A stretch of 11,556 nucleotides of DNA from Gammaproteobacteria bacterium (GCA_030429685.1 JAUIEY010000045.1:1-11556); one strand, 5' to 3'. Counted from the first letter of the stretch, positions 1 to 7,529 are shown. Numbers and translations: made by a program. Notes: generated by a model not told the origin, from the sequence alone.

Positions 1-424
1 CGGTCGGGCTGAGCTTGCGGAACATGCGCTCCACAAAAGCTTCAGCCGCGGGCATCAGTTCGGCAGTGATTTCCCGGCCGCGGTCGGTGATCCAGACTTC
101 CACCGCGCGACTGTCGTGCAGGGAAGGGCGGCGCACTACCAGCCCGTCGCGTTCCATCTGATCAATAACCCGGCTGACGGCGGGCTGTTCGCCGCCGCTC
201 AGGTCAGCGATGGTGCCGATGCGACTGCCGTCAAAGCGCGACAGCACGCTCAATACCTGCCAGCGGCCAATGGTCAGACCATGCTCGCGCAGGGTTTTTA
301 CCCACAACTGATTCACCCGGCTGGTTACCCGGTTCATCAGGTAGGGCAGCATGTCATAGGTGACCGGCCAGTCGCGGCGCCCGGCAGCGGGCACGGCCTG
401 CAGTTTGGCATTCTTGTTATTCAT
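1..424 (-). CDS. MarR-family transcriptional regulator (C-terminus cut by window edge)
   Basis: The reverse strand reads open from an ATG at 424 to the window edge, giving the first 141 residues of a protein whose family is usually 140-160 aa, so only a few residues should be missing. The fold is that of a winged-helix MarR regulator. An N-terminal dimerisation helix occupies about residues 24-48, a helix-turn-helix about 66-92 (recognition helix around PAVSRVIDQM), and a wing about 93-116 with the typical DGLVVRRPSLHDSR followed by ITDRG. Such proteins are dimeric DNA-binding repressors or activators that often sense small aromatic or lipophilic ligands; the ligand here is unknown. The gene lies 50 nt downstream of a CoA-transferase gene on the same strand, so they may be co-transcribed. 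A perfect inverted repeat (422-444) covers the start codon. There is no Shine-Dalgarno sequence before the ATG, so leaderless translation from a promoter inside that repeat is possible. No other in-frame ATG lies upstream before the stop at 458-460. Confidence 0.9.
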   Translation of the reverse strand, partial: MNNKNAKLQAVPAAGRRDWPVTYDMLPYLMNRVTSRVNQLWVKTLREHGLTIGRWQVLSVLSRFDGSRIGTIADLSGGEQPAVSRVIDQMERDGLVVRRPSLHDSRAVEVWITDRGREITAELMPAAEAFVERMFRKLSPT

Positions 425-444
425 GTAGATACATATTCTACATG
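422..444. promoter_or_regulatory. Operator-like perfect inverted repeat over the marR start codon
   Basis: The arms CATGTAGA (422-429) and TCTACATG (437-444) are perfect reverse complements of 8 bp, separated by the 7-bp AT-rich spacer TACATAT. The repeat sits in the 50-nt gap between the CoA-transferase stop and the marR start, and its left arm contains the marR ATG. MarR dimers typically bind AT-rich imperfect palindromes of about 16-22 bp at their own promoters, so an autoregulatory operator is the natural reading. On the minus strand the repeat also contains TAGAAT (440-435), a possible -10 element, although no good -35 is visible. I found no second copy in the window. Operator function is inferred. 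Confidence 0.6.
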
Positions 445-474
445 GACAGCAGGCCGCTCAGGCGACGAATGTTT

Positions 475-1686
475 TCAGATTGCGCCGGCTTCGCGCAGGG
501 CGGCGATTTCTGCTTCGCTGTAGCCGAGCAGGTCGCCAAGGATTTCCTGGTTATGGGCGCCCAGTCGCGGGCCGGGCCAGCGCGTGGCACCGGGCGTATC
601 GCTGAGCTTCGGTACCATCGCGGGAACCGTCAGCGGTTTGCCGTTCGACTCCACCGTCTCGAACAGGCCGCGGGCACGATAGTGCGCATCGGCAAACATG
701 TCGGCGACACTGTAAATCGGTCCGGAAGGAACCTCGGCTTTTTCCAGCACCGCCAGGGCTTCATCGCTGGTCATGGTCTTCATCCAGGCCGCGATAACCG
801 CGTCAATTTCCGGTTCGTGCTCGACGCGTCCGGCATTGTCAGCAAAGCGCGGGTCGTCACCCATGTCCGGACGGCCCATAGCGTCGCACAGACGTTTGAA
901 TATGGAGTCGCCGTTGGCGCCGATGATAACGTCCTTACCGTCCGAACAACGATAGGTGTTGGTCGGCACAATGCCGGTCAGGGTGGAACCGGAGCACTCG
1001 CGAATTTCACCGCCGCGATCGTATTCCGAGACCACCGATTCCATAAGATTGAAGACCGCCTCATAAATCGCCACGTCAATGACCTGGCCCTTGCCTTCAG
1101 GGTCGTTTTGTTTGCGCACCAGGGCCATCAGTATGCCCATGACCGCATGAAACGCGGCCAGCGTGTCGCCCATGCTCAAATTCGGCCGTACCGGGGGCCG
1201 GTCGGGAAAACCGTTCAGATAGCGAAAACCACCGTAACCCTCACATACTGAGGCAAAGCCAAGTTTGGCAGAATTCGGCCCATCCTGACCGTAACCGGAG
1301 ACGCGCGCGTAGATGAGCCCCGGGTTGGCTGCCCGCAGTTCGTCCGGGCCAAGGCCCCATTTCTCCATGGCGCCGGGGCGAAAGTTTTCCACCAGCACGT
1401 CACATTCTTGGGCAAGTTTGCGAACAACGTCCGCCCCTTCGCGAGTGCGCAGGTTGGCGGTGATGCATTTTTTATTGCGCGCCATGCCGGCCCACCATAC
1501 CGAGGTGTCGCCGTCCATCATGCGCCACTTGCGCAACGGATCACCGACATTGGGTTGCTCGACCTTGATCACTTCCGCGCCGTAATAACCCAGAAAGGAA
1601 CCCGTAAACGGACCGGCAATCAGCTGGCCGAGTTCAAGAACCCGAATGCCCTTGAGCGGGCCGTTGTTGGAAGCGTCGTCTGTCAT
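475..1686 (-). CDS. CaiB/BaiF (class III) CoA-transferase family protein
   Basis: This 403-aa protein has the full length expected of family III CoA-transferases such as formyl-CoA transferase and CaiB, which move CoA between an acyl-CoA donor and a carboxylic acid through an aspartyl-CoA thioester. The N-terminus has the characteristic LKGIRVLELGQLIAGPF stretch (residues 11-27) and GAEVIKVEQP (36-45). The middle has VLVENFRPGAMEKWGL (98-112) and the segment SMGDTLAAFHA (171-181), in which Asp174 matches the catalytic aspartate. The substrate cannot be read from sequence; short or branched dicarboxylates and carnitine-like acids are all possible. It is probably a cytosolic dimer. The ATG at 1686 lacks a strong ribosome site but fits the family N-terminus. 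A plausible promoter lies at 1715-1743 and a terminator separates it from the esterase upstream. The marR gene follows after 50 nt, so the regulator may respond to a substrate of this enzyme. Confidence 0.92.
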   Translation of the reverse strand: MTDDASNNGPLKGIRVLELGQLIAGPFTGSFLGYYGAEVIKVEQPNVGDPLRKWRMMDGDTSVWWAGMARNKKCITANLRTREGADVVRKLAQECDVLVENFRPGAMEKWGLGPDELRAANPGLIYARVSGYGQDGPNSAKLGFASVCEGYGGFRYLNGFPDRPPVRPNLSMGDTLAAFHAVMGILMALVRKQNDPEGKGQVIDVAIYEAVFNLMESVVSEYDRGGEIRECSGSTLTGIVPTNTYRCSDGKDVIIGANGDSIFKRLCDAMGRPDMGDDPRFADNAGRVEHEPEIDAVIAAWMKTMTSDEALAVLEKAEVPSGPIYSVADMFADAHYRARGLFETVESNGKPLTVPAMVPKLSDTPGATRWPGPRLGAHNQEILGDLLGYSEAEIAALREAGAI

Positions 1687-1714
1687 GGTGCTGCGTTAGT
1701 TGAACCGGCCGGCA

Positions 1715-1743
1715 AGTCTAGCCGACTGGCGCGCTTTTGACAG
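1715..1743 (-). promoter_or_regulatory. Candidate sigma-70 promoter for the CoA-transferase gene
   Basis: On the minus strand, CTGTCA (1743-1738, 4 of 6 matches to TTGACA) is followed after exactly 17 bp by TAGACT (1720-1715, 4 of 6 matches to TATAAT). This would start transcription about 20 nt before the ATG at 1686. It lies between the esterase terminator and the CoA-transferase start, where a promoter is needed. It is a consensus match by eye only. Confidence 0.4.
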
Positions 1744-1764
1744 TAAATTGATCACGATTTGCCG

Positions 1765-1787
1765 AAAAAACTGCCTTATCCGGCAGT
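1765..1787 (-). terminator. Rho-independent terminator after the esterase gene
   Basis: Read on the minus strand, ACTGCC (1787-1782), the 6-nt loop GGATAA and GGCAGT (1775-1770) form a 6-bp perfect stem, followed directly by a run of T residues (1770-1765, the first T being the last base of the stem). The hairpin begins at the first base of the esterase TGA stop codon (1787-1789), so termination is very tight to the end of the gene. It isolates the P-loop protein/esterase unit from the CoA-transferase gene downstream. Confidence 0.8.
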
Positions 1788-2797
1788 CACTTGGCGGTCA
1801 CATGGGGGTTACCGGCAGCACTCAGGTGGGCCGTGAAAAACGCACCCAACTCGGCGCAGGCCTGCTCGGCTTCCGGCAGACCGGGCACGTCCTGCCAGAC
1901 GTGCCACATACCGTCCCACACATCGAGGGTCACGTCCGTGCCGGCCGCGCGTGCCTGGCGCGCCAGCCGAAAGGCATCACTGAGCAGCACTTCGCGACTG
2001 CCAACCTGAATCAGCAGTGGCGGAAAGCCCGTGAAATCGGCGTATACCGGCGAGAGCAACGGGTCGCTGGCCGGTGTAGTGCCGATATAAGGGGAAACTC
2101 CGGGGGCAAAACGAATGACCGGATCAAAGTCCGCAAGCGTATGCCGGGTATCGCCCTGCCGGGTGTGATCCACGCTCGGTGACAGGGCGGCAACAGCGGC
2201 GGGCAGGGGCAGGCCGGCCGCGCGCGCTGCCAGCACCATCGAGACACTCAGTCCGCCGCCGGCCGAATCGCCGAATACACCGATCTGCGTCGCCTTGAAA
2301 CCCTGCTTAAGCAACCCGCGATATACCTTCAGCGCATCGTCAACATCGGCGGGAAACGGATGTTCGGGCGCCAGCCGGTATTCCACCGACAGCACTGCTA
2401 TGCCCGATTCCCGCGTCACCCGCAGTGGCGTGGCAACATTTTGTTGTGCTGAGCCCAGCACGTGACCGCCGCCATGCAGATAAATAATCACAGGACCTGT
2501 CGGCGGTGCTGCATGGCGGTTTACCCAGAAAGCATCCACACCGTCGAAGCTTTGCCGGGTAAGCACGAAGTCCGGATCGATCTGCCGGGCGGTGCGCAAA
2601 AACATGCCGCCCAGCGCCTTGCGCATGCGCGGGTAGTACTGCGCGTCATGGTCACGGGCGGGCAACTGGCCGAGGCGCGCCTGTTGCAGATAGGCCTTGG
2701 CTTCGGCGCTGACATGTCCGGGCACAGGATTGGGTTCACGCTCGGCATAAGCCGGCGCAGCGAAGGTCGCAAACAGCAGCAACAGGGCAACACGCAT
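1787..2797 (-). CDS. Exported alpha/beta-hydrolase, HSL (family IV) esterase/lipase
   Basis: This is a 336-aa serine hydrolase of the hormone-sensitive-lipase family, which hydrolyses short- to medium-chain esters. The oxyanion-hole motif HGGG is at residues 108-111, the nucleophile elbow GDSAG gives Ser178, and Asp274 (in REVLLSDA) and His299 (in GMWHVW) complete the likely triad. The start is set at the ATG at 2797, although the frame is open to 2860. From there the protein begins MRVALLLLFATFAAPAYA, a clean signal peptide with an AxA cleavage site after residue 18, and a GGAG ribosome site lies 7 nt upstream. It should therefore act in the periplasm or outside the cell; I see no lipobox. 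It starts 4 nt after the stop of the P-loop gene, so the two are almost certainly co-transcribed and translationally coupled. The natural substrate is unknown. Confidence 0.92.
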   Translation of the reverse strand: MRVALLLLFATFAAPAYAEREPNPVPGHVSAEAKAYLQQARLGQLPARDHDAQYYPRMRKALGGMFLRTARQIDPDFVLTRQSFDGVDAFWVNRHAAPPTGPVIIYLHGGGHVLGSAQQNVATPLRVTRESGIAVLSVEYRLAPEHPFPADVDDALKVYRGLLKQGFKATQIGVFGDSAGGGLSVSMVLAARAAGLPLPAAVAALSPSVDHTRQGDTRHTLADFDPVIRFAPGVSPYIGTTPASDPLLSPVYADFTGFPPLLIQVGSREVLLSDAFRLARQARAAGTDVTLDVWDGMWHVWQDVPGLPEAEQACAELGAFFTAHLSAAGNPHVTAK

Positions 2798-2801
2798 GGC
2801 G

Positions 2802-3647
2802 CTACTCCGAGCGGCGGATGGCTTCTTCCACCATATCCAGGAAATCACTTTCGGAACCAACCTGTTCGGCTTCCTTGGCGCTCACGGTATAGCCGTACTG
2901 ATCGGCCAGCGACTGATACAGCGGTCGGCGGTGCCTGACCAGCTCCGGAAAAATCCATTTGGCAAAAGCCTTGGGATCCATCTGGTTGCTGTTGTCGAGC
3001 TTTTCGACGGCGAGGTACTCAGCAACCTTGTTACGTAAAAACTCTTCGTTGTAGTAGAGCGGCTTGGGGTCACTTTGCGCCCGGTCAATCAGTTTCTGCT
3101 CCATGTCCTCGTCGGCACGGATGTACAGCACCAGGGTATGGTCGGCCAGCACCTTTTCAGCCTCCGGACTGTTTATCTCGCAGACGCTGCCACCGGTGTC
3201 ATTGAGAAAGTGCTGGTAGCCGTAAATATTGCGCGCTTTTTCCATAAACGAAGCGACATCCACCATGGCACGGTTTTCGGCTTCACGATGCAGTTTCTGC
3301 CGGCGCAGAAACTCGTCCATTTCCAGACCGCCGAGGTCGGGCGAACCCAGCTGCCCGAGAAACGACGAGATCGGCTCCAGGTTGTGCACGGTGATGTTGT
3401 TGGCGATATAAATGGAATCACTGCGCAGCAGATCGCGCAAAAAGCCCACCTGCATCGCCTGTTGCTTGATGTTGTCCATGATCGGCTCATCGAGGTAGCG
3501 AGTGCCGATACGGTAGTCGCCCGAATAATGGAACCAGTTGGAACTCGGCACATGGTTGGCCAGCGTGGTTTTGCCCACGCCGGACATCCCCAGAATGGTG
3601 ATGGCCTTGTTTTCCCAAGCCCTGAATTGTGCCGGATTCATGTGCAT
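2802..3647 (-). CDS. P-loop ATP-binding protein of unknown function, kinase-like
   Basis: This protein of about 281 aa has a clear Walker A motif, GMSGVGKT, near its N-terminus (residues 20-27 counted from the ATG at 3647), preceded by a hydrophobic beta strand (ITIL). Other striking, probably conserved stretches are WFHYSGDYRIGTRYLDEPI, SIYIANNITVHNL and HFLNDTGGSVCEI. The C-terminal half reads TLVLYIRADEDMEQKLIDRA, then KPLYY, and later RHRRPLYQSLADQYGY. That order resembles the strand, lid and RxPLY pattern of shikimate-kinase-type P-loop kinases, which suggests small-molecule phosphotransfer, but this is inference. No signal peptide or membrane segment is seen. The frame is open to 3689; ATGs at 3647 and 3641 are the likely starts, neither with a good ribosome site. 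It diverges from thrA and is followed 4 nt later by the exported esterase. I do not recognise a named function. Confidence 0.8.
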   Translation of the reverse strand: MHMNPAQFRAWENKAITILGMSGVGKTTLANHVPSSNWFHYSGDYRIGTRYLDEPIMDNIKQQAMQVGFLRDLLRSDSIYIANNITVHNLEPISSFLGQLGSPDLGGLEMDEFLRRQKLHREAENRAMVDVASFMEKARNIYGYQHFLNDTGGSVCEINSPEAEKVLADHTLVLYIRADEDMEQKLIDRAQSDPKPLYYNEEFLRNKVAEYLAVEKLDNSNQMDPKAFAKWIFPELVRHRRPLYQSLADQYGYTVSAKEAEQVGSESDFLDMVEEAIRRSE

Positions 3648-3774
3648 GGGCGCATTGTTGCCCCCCGCAGGACTGCATGCAAGTAGCAAAGCTTGCGGGT
3701 ATCATACGCGCCCCGGAGCGGTGGTCCCGCCCGGCCAATCAGCATTTGTTAAGACGGCGTGCAGGAACAGACAC
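3648..3774. promoter_or_regulatory. Divergent intergenic region between the P-loop gene and thrA
   Basis: This 127-nt gap must hold the promoters of both the thrA unit and the P-loop/esterase unit. A TATCAT on the plus strand (3700-3705) and the overlapping TATGAT on the minus strand (3706-3701) each match the -10 consensus at 5 of 6 positions, but neither has a convincing -35. Just before them, CCCGCA (3664-3669) pairs with TGCGGG (3694-3699), and inside this GCAAG pairs with CTTGC, giving possible hairpins or an operator. I see no threonine/isoleucine-rich leader peptide and no attenuator hairpin with a T run, unlike the E. coli thr operon. Confidence 0.4.
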
Positions 3775-6216
3775 GTGAGTGCGGTAGACAATAAATCCAA
3801 CTGGACGGTGCACAAATTCGGCGGCACCAGCGTGGCCGATGCGGAATGTTTCCGCAGGGTTACCCGTTTGCTGCATGCTGAAAGCGGGCCGCGCCAGGCC
3901 GTGGTAGTTTCCGCCATGGGTGGCATGACCAACAGTCTGCTGGCCCTGATCACCGCAGCTGAAAGCGGTCGGCAGGAACTGCAGACGGGTATCGATGCCA
4001 TTCGGCAGCGCTACGCTGATACCGCGGCGGAACTGTTGCGGGATACAGCAGCGCGGCAGGCCCTGCTGGACGTATTCGAACGTGACCTGAACGACACCGC
4101 AGATATTCTTAACGCTGTGGCGCTGGTTGGTTCAGCGGCACAACGCAGTCGTGATGTGGTGGCCGGATACGGTGAAATCTGGTCCACCCGCCTGCTCGCC
4201 GCATTTCTCAGGCAGGAACGCCCGCAGGACCCGCTGGGACGGCAAATATCCTGGGTGGATGCGCGCGAGATTCTGGTTGTCGAGCACGGCGAACTCGGGC
4301 CGGCAGTGCTGTGGGAGCGCTCACAGCAACTGGTCGCCGACAAGTTTCCGCAGGACGAGCAAGCCATCGCAATCATCACCGGTTTCATTGCCACCGACAG
4401 TGAAGGTTTGCATACCACGCTGGGGCGCAACGGCAGCGATTTCAGTGCGTCAATCATGGGGGCGCTGCTGAAGGCCGGCAGCATCACTATCTGGACGGAT
4501 GTCAGCGGTGTAATGAGCGCCGACCCGAATCGCGTGCCCGAAGCCGCCGTTATTCCGGAACTGACCTACAACGAAGCCATGGAGCTGGCGTATTTCGGCG
4601 CCAAAGTGATTCATCCGCAGACCATGTCGCCGGCAGTCCAGCACGGTATTCCCATTTATATAAAGAATACCTTCCGCCCCGAAGACACCGGCTCAATGAT
4701 CAGCAACCTTGAAGGCACCGGTATGATCGGTGTGCCCGGCACTGCTGACCGGTTGTTCGGCGCCCTGCGCACCGCGGGTATTTCGGTAATCCTGATCTCA
4801 CAGGCAAGCTCGGAACATTCCATTTGTTTTGCCGTGCCCGGCGACATGGCCGGTCCGGTGGATGCGGTCGTGCGTCGGGCTTTTGCGGTGGAACTTGAAC
4901 AAAACCAGATTCAGAGCGTGGATATCCGGCCCGACTGCAGCATTATTGCCGTGGTCGGCGACGGCATGGCCGGCGTGCCAGGCATTGCCTCGCGTTTTTT
5001 CAGTACGCTGGCGAATGCCGGCATCAATATTCGTGCGATCGCTCAGGGCTCGTCGGAACGCAATATTTCGGCGGTGATCAGCGCCGATGTCGCGACCCGC
5101 GCACTGCGGGCGGCACACGCTGGTTTCTATCTGTCCACCGAGACACTGTCAGTAGGCCTGATCGGGCCGGGCAACGTTGGCTCGACACTGCTCGCGCAGA
5201 TGGCCGCACAAATCGGGCATCTGAAAAAAGATTTCAACCTGGATTTCCGCGTGCGCGGCATCGCTACCTCCAGCCGCATGTTGCTGGCCGAACGCAGCGT
5301 TGATCTCGATAACTGGCGTAACGATCTGGAACAGCACGGCGAAGCGCTCGACTGGGACCGATTCGAAACGCATGTCAACGCGGAGCACCTGCCGCACAAG
5401 GTCATGGTCGACTGCACTGCCAGCGACGCCATTGCCGCGCGCTACGCCGACTGGTTTGAGGCCGGCATGCATGTGGTTACTGCCAATAAAAAGGCGCAGA
5501 GCGGGCCGCTGGCGTACTACGAACAGTTGCGCTCCAGCCGCCGCGCCGGCAACGCGCATTTTCTCTACGAAAGCAGTTGCGGTGCGGGCCTGCCTGTCAT
5601 CCACACGCTGCGTGATCTCAAGGAAACCGGCGACGAGATTCTTGGCATCGAGGGCATATTCTCCGGCACTCTGGCCTATCTGTTTAATGTGTTCGACGGC
5701 AGCAAGACGTTTTCCGCAATCGTGCGCGAAGCCCGCGACAACGGCTACACTGAACCGGATCCGCGCGATGATTTATCGGGCATGGATGTCGCGCGCAAGC
5801 TCATTATTCTCGCGCGCGAACTGGGTATGCAGCTGGAACTAACAGATATCGAAATTGAAAGCCTGGTGCCGGCCGAACTCGAAAGCGGCAGCATCGAGGA
5901 ATTCCTTGACCAGTTGAATTCATACGACGACGGCATGTTGCAACGCTATCAGGCCGCTACCGAAGCAGGGCAGGTCTTGCGTTATGTCGGCAGCCTGTCC
6001 AAAGACGGTCGGGCGGCCGTGCGTCTCGAGGCGTTGTCCGCAGATCATTCCTTTGCACATATAAACCTGACCGACAACATCGTCCGCTTCGTTTCGGCTC
6101 GCTACAGCGACAATCCGCTGGTGGTGCAGGGGCCCGGTGCCGGCCCGGATGTGACGGCGGCCGGTGTGTTTGCGGATTTGCTGCGGCTGGCACGCTATCT
6201 GGGTGCGCGGGGCTGA
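3775..6216 (+). CDS. thrA: Bifunctional aspartate kinase / homoserine dehydrogenase I
   Basis: This 813-aa fusion (820 aa in E. coli) catalyses the first and third steps from aspartate to homoserine for threonine and methionine synthesis. The kinase domain opens with VHKFGGTSVAD (residues 12-22) and continues to about 300, including TDVSGVMSADPNRVPEA. Two ACT regulatory segments follow, starting near residues 325 (DRLFGALRTAGISVILIS) and 390 (IIAVVGDGMAGVPGIA); in this family they carry threonine feedback control. The dehydrogenase begins with the NAD(P)-binding loop GLIGPGNVG (461-469) and contains GYTEPDPRDDLSGMDVARK (657-675), whose last residue, Lys675, is the likely catalytic lysine. The start chosen is the GTG at 3775, with AGGAA about 8 nt upstream and the conserved kinase start 11 codons later; the frame is open further upstream, but that overlaps the divergent gene. 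thrC follows after 2 nt, with no thrB between them. The protein is cytosolic. Confidence 0.96.
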   Translation: MSAVDNKSNWTVHKFGGTSVADAECFRRVTRLLHAESGPRQAVVVSAMGGMTNSLLALITAAESGRQELQTGIDAIRQRYADTAAELLRDTAARQALLDVFERDLNDTADILNAVALVGSAAQRSRDVVAGYGEIWSTRLLAAFLRQERPQDPLGRQISWVDAREILVVEHGELGPAVLWERSQQLVADKFPQDEQAIAIITGFIATDSEGLHTTLGRNGSDFSASIMGALLKAGSITIWTDVSGVMSADPNRVPEAAVIPELTYNEAMELAYFGAKVIHPQTMSPAVQHGIPIYIKNTFRPEDTGSMISNLEGTGMIGVPGTADRLFGALRTAGISVILISQASSEHSICFAVPGDMAGPVDAVVRRAFAVELEQNQIQSVDIRPDCSIIAVVGDGMAGVPGIASRFFSTLANAGINIRAIAQGSSERNISAVISADVATRALRAAHAGFYLSTETLSVGLIGPGNVGSTLLAQMAAQIGHLKKDFNLDFRVRGIATSSRMLLAERSVDLDNWRNDLEQHGEALDWDRFETHVNAEHLPHKVMVDCTASDAIAARYADWFEAGMHVVTANKKAQSGPLAYYEQLRSSRRAGNAHFLYESSCGAGLPVIHTLRDLKETGDEILGIEGIFSGTLAYLFNVFDGSKTFSAIVREARDNGYTEPDPRDDLSGMDVARKLIILARELGMQLELTDIEIESLVPAELESGSIEEFLDQLNSYDDGMLQRYQAATEAGQVLRYVGSLSKDGRAAVRLEALSADHSFAHINLTDNIVRFVSARYSDNPLVVQGPGAGPDVTAAGVFADLLRLARYLGARG

Positions 6217-6218
6217 GC

Positions 6219-7529
6219 ATGCAATTCGTCAGCACACGCGGCGGGCAACCGGTAGCGCTGGAACAAGCCATCATGGCCGGTACGGCGCCCGATGGCGGTC
6301 TGTATGTGCCGACTGAGCTGCCGACATTCAAGGCCGGAGAGCTGCCGGTTAACGCACCGATTAACGAGTTTGCCGCCCGGTTGCTGCAACCTTTTTTTGC
6401 CGGCTCGGCCCTGGCAGCAGAACTCGACAGCATTTGCACGGAAGCCTTCAATTTCCCGGCGCCGCTACGCGGCGTGCAAAACGCCCCTGACGCGCTGTCG
6501 GTACTGGAACTGTTTCACGGCCCGACCGCTGCCTTCAAGGATTTCGGTGCGCGCTTTCTGGCGACCACCATGTCACGCATTATTCAGCGGCGCGCGCCAC
6601 AGCCTGATGCGGCACCGGCCACGATTGTGTTTGCACCCTCCGGCGACACCGGCGGCGCGGTCGCCGCGGCATGTCACCGGCAGCCGGGCACCCGCGTGGT
6701 GGTGCTGTTTCCGGACGGCCGGGTCTCGCCCCGACAGCAACACCAGCTGACCTGCTGGGGCGACAATATTATTTCGCTGGCGGTGAAGGGTGAGTTCGAC
6801 GATTGTCAGCGAATTGCCAAAGAACTGTTTGCCGATCCGGATATCAGTGCGCGGTTCAATCTCTGTTCGGCCAACAGCATCAATGTCGGCCGGCTGTTGC
6901 CACAGTCTGTTTACTACGCCAAGACCAGCACCGATCTGCAACATGAACGGGGCGAGGGCGGCCGCTACATTGTGCCGACCGGTAACCTCGGTAATGCCTT
7001 CGCCTGTGCCTGGGCCAAGAGCATGGGTCTGCCGGTAGAAGAACTGGTGCTGGCGACCAATGCCAACACCACCATTCCGGAGTACCTCGACAGCGGTGAG
7101 TGGACGCCACGCAGCAGCATCGCAACGCTGGCCTCTGCCATGGATGTCGGCAATCCAAGCAACATGGAACGGCTGCGCAACCTGTGGGGCGAAGCCGCTG
7201 AACTGCGCTCCCGAGTGCGGGCGTTTTCGGTAACCGACGCGCAGATACGTGCCCAGATTGTGGCCGAATTCGAACGTCAGGGCATCGCCTGGTGCCCGCA
7301 CACCGCCACCGGCTTTCAAGTCTACCGGCAGCAACTTGATGATGCGGATCGCCGTGGCCGCCACTGGATCGTGGTCGCCACGGCACACGCAGCCAAGTTT
7401 GACGAAATTGTCGAGCCGCTTATCGGCGAGCAGGTTGCGGTTCCGGACGAGCTGGCAAAGTTGCTGGAGTGGCCGGCGCAATTTGAAACCATTGAGGCAG
7501 ACGCGGCGCAGGTCGTCGCGAGGCTCTGA
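6219..7529 (+). CDS. thrC: Threonine synthase
   Basis: This 436-aa PLP enzyme converts O-phosphohomoserine to threonine and phosphate, the last step of the pathway. It has the N-terminal STRGGQPVALEQAI segment, TAPDGGLYVP (22-31) and the cofactor site FHGPTAAFKDFGA, in which Lys107 is at the same number as the PLP lysine of E. coli ThrC. FAPSGDTGGAVAAA supplies the phosphate-binding loop, and SANSINVGRLLPQ and VPTGNLGNAFA are also typical. The length matches the family (about 428 aa). The ATG lies 2 nt after the thrA stop, so translational coupling is expected; a GGGG stretch overlapping the end of thrA may serve as ribosome site. The substrate must be made by a homoserine kinase that is not encoded in this window. 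Confidence 0.96.
   Translation: MQFVSTRGGQPVALEQAIMAGTAPDGGLYVPTELPTFKAGELPVNAPINEFAARLLQPFFAGSALAAELDSICTEAFNFPAPLRGVQNAPDALSVLELFHGPTAAFKDFGARFLATTMSRIIQRRAPQPDAAPATIVFAPSGDTGGAVAAACHRQPGTRVVVLFPDGRVSPRQQHQLTCWGDNIISLAVKGEFDDCQRIAKELFADPDISARFNLCSANSINVGRLLPQSVYYAKTSTDLQHERGEGGRYIVPTGNLGNAFACAWAKSMGLPVEELVLATNANTTIPEYLDSGEWTPRSSIATLASAMDVGNPSNMERLRNLWGEAAELRSRVRAFSVTDAQIRAQIVAEFERQGIAWCPHTATGFQVYRQQLDDADRRGRHWIVVATAHAAKFDEIVEPLIGEQVAVPDELAKLLEWPAQFETIEADAAQVVARL

Noticed and set aside
442..1251. Long open frame on the plus strand opposite the CoA-transferase gene
   Set aside because: It is antisense to a clear family protein, its translation shows no recognisable domain, and long shadow frames are expected in GC-rich genes.
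1745..1760. AAAT-N8-ATTT element resembling an FNR or CRP half-site pattern upstream of the CoA-transferase promoter
   Set aside because: The arms are only 4 bp and the core does not match TTGAT-N4-ATCAA or TGTGA-N6-TCACA well enough to report as a site.
3538..3774. Upstream extension of the thrA frame to an ATG at 3538
   Set aside because: The extension overlaps the divergent P-loop gene and has no similarity to the ThrA N-terminus, which starts just before VHKFGGTS; the GTG at 3775 has a ribosome site.
3660..3774. Possible thr leader peptide and attenuator before thrA
   Set aside because: No short frame rich in Thr/Ile codons and no hairpin followed by a T run could be found in the gap.
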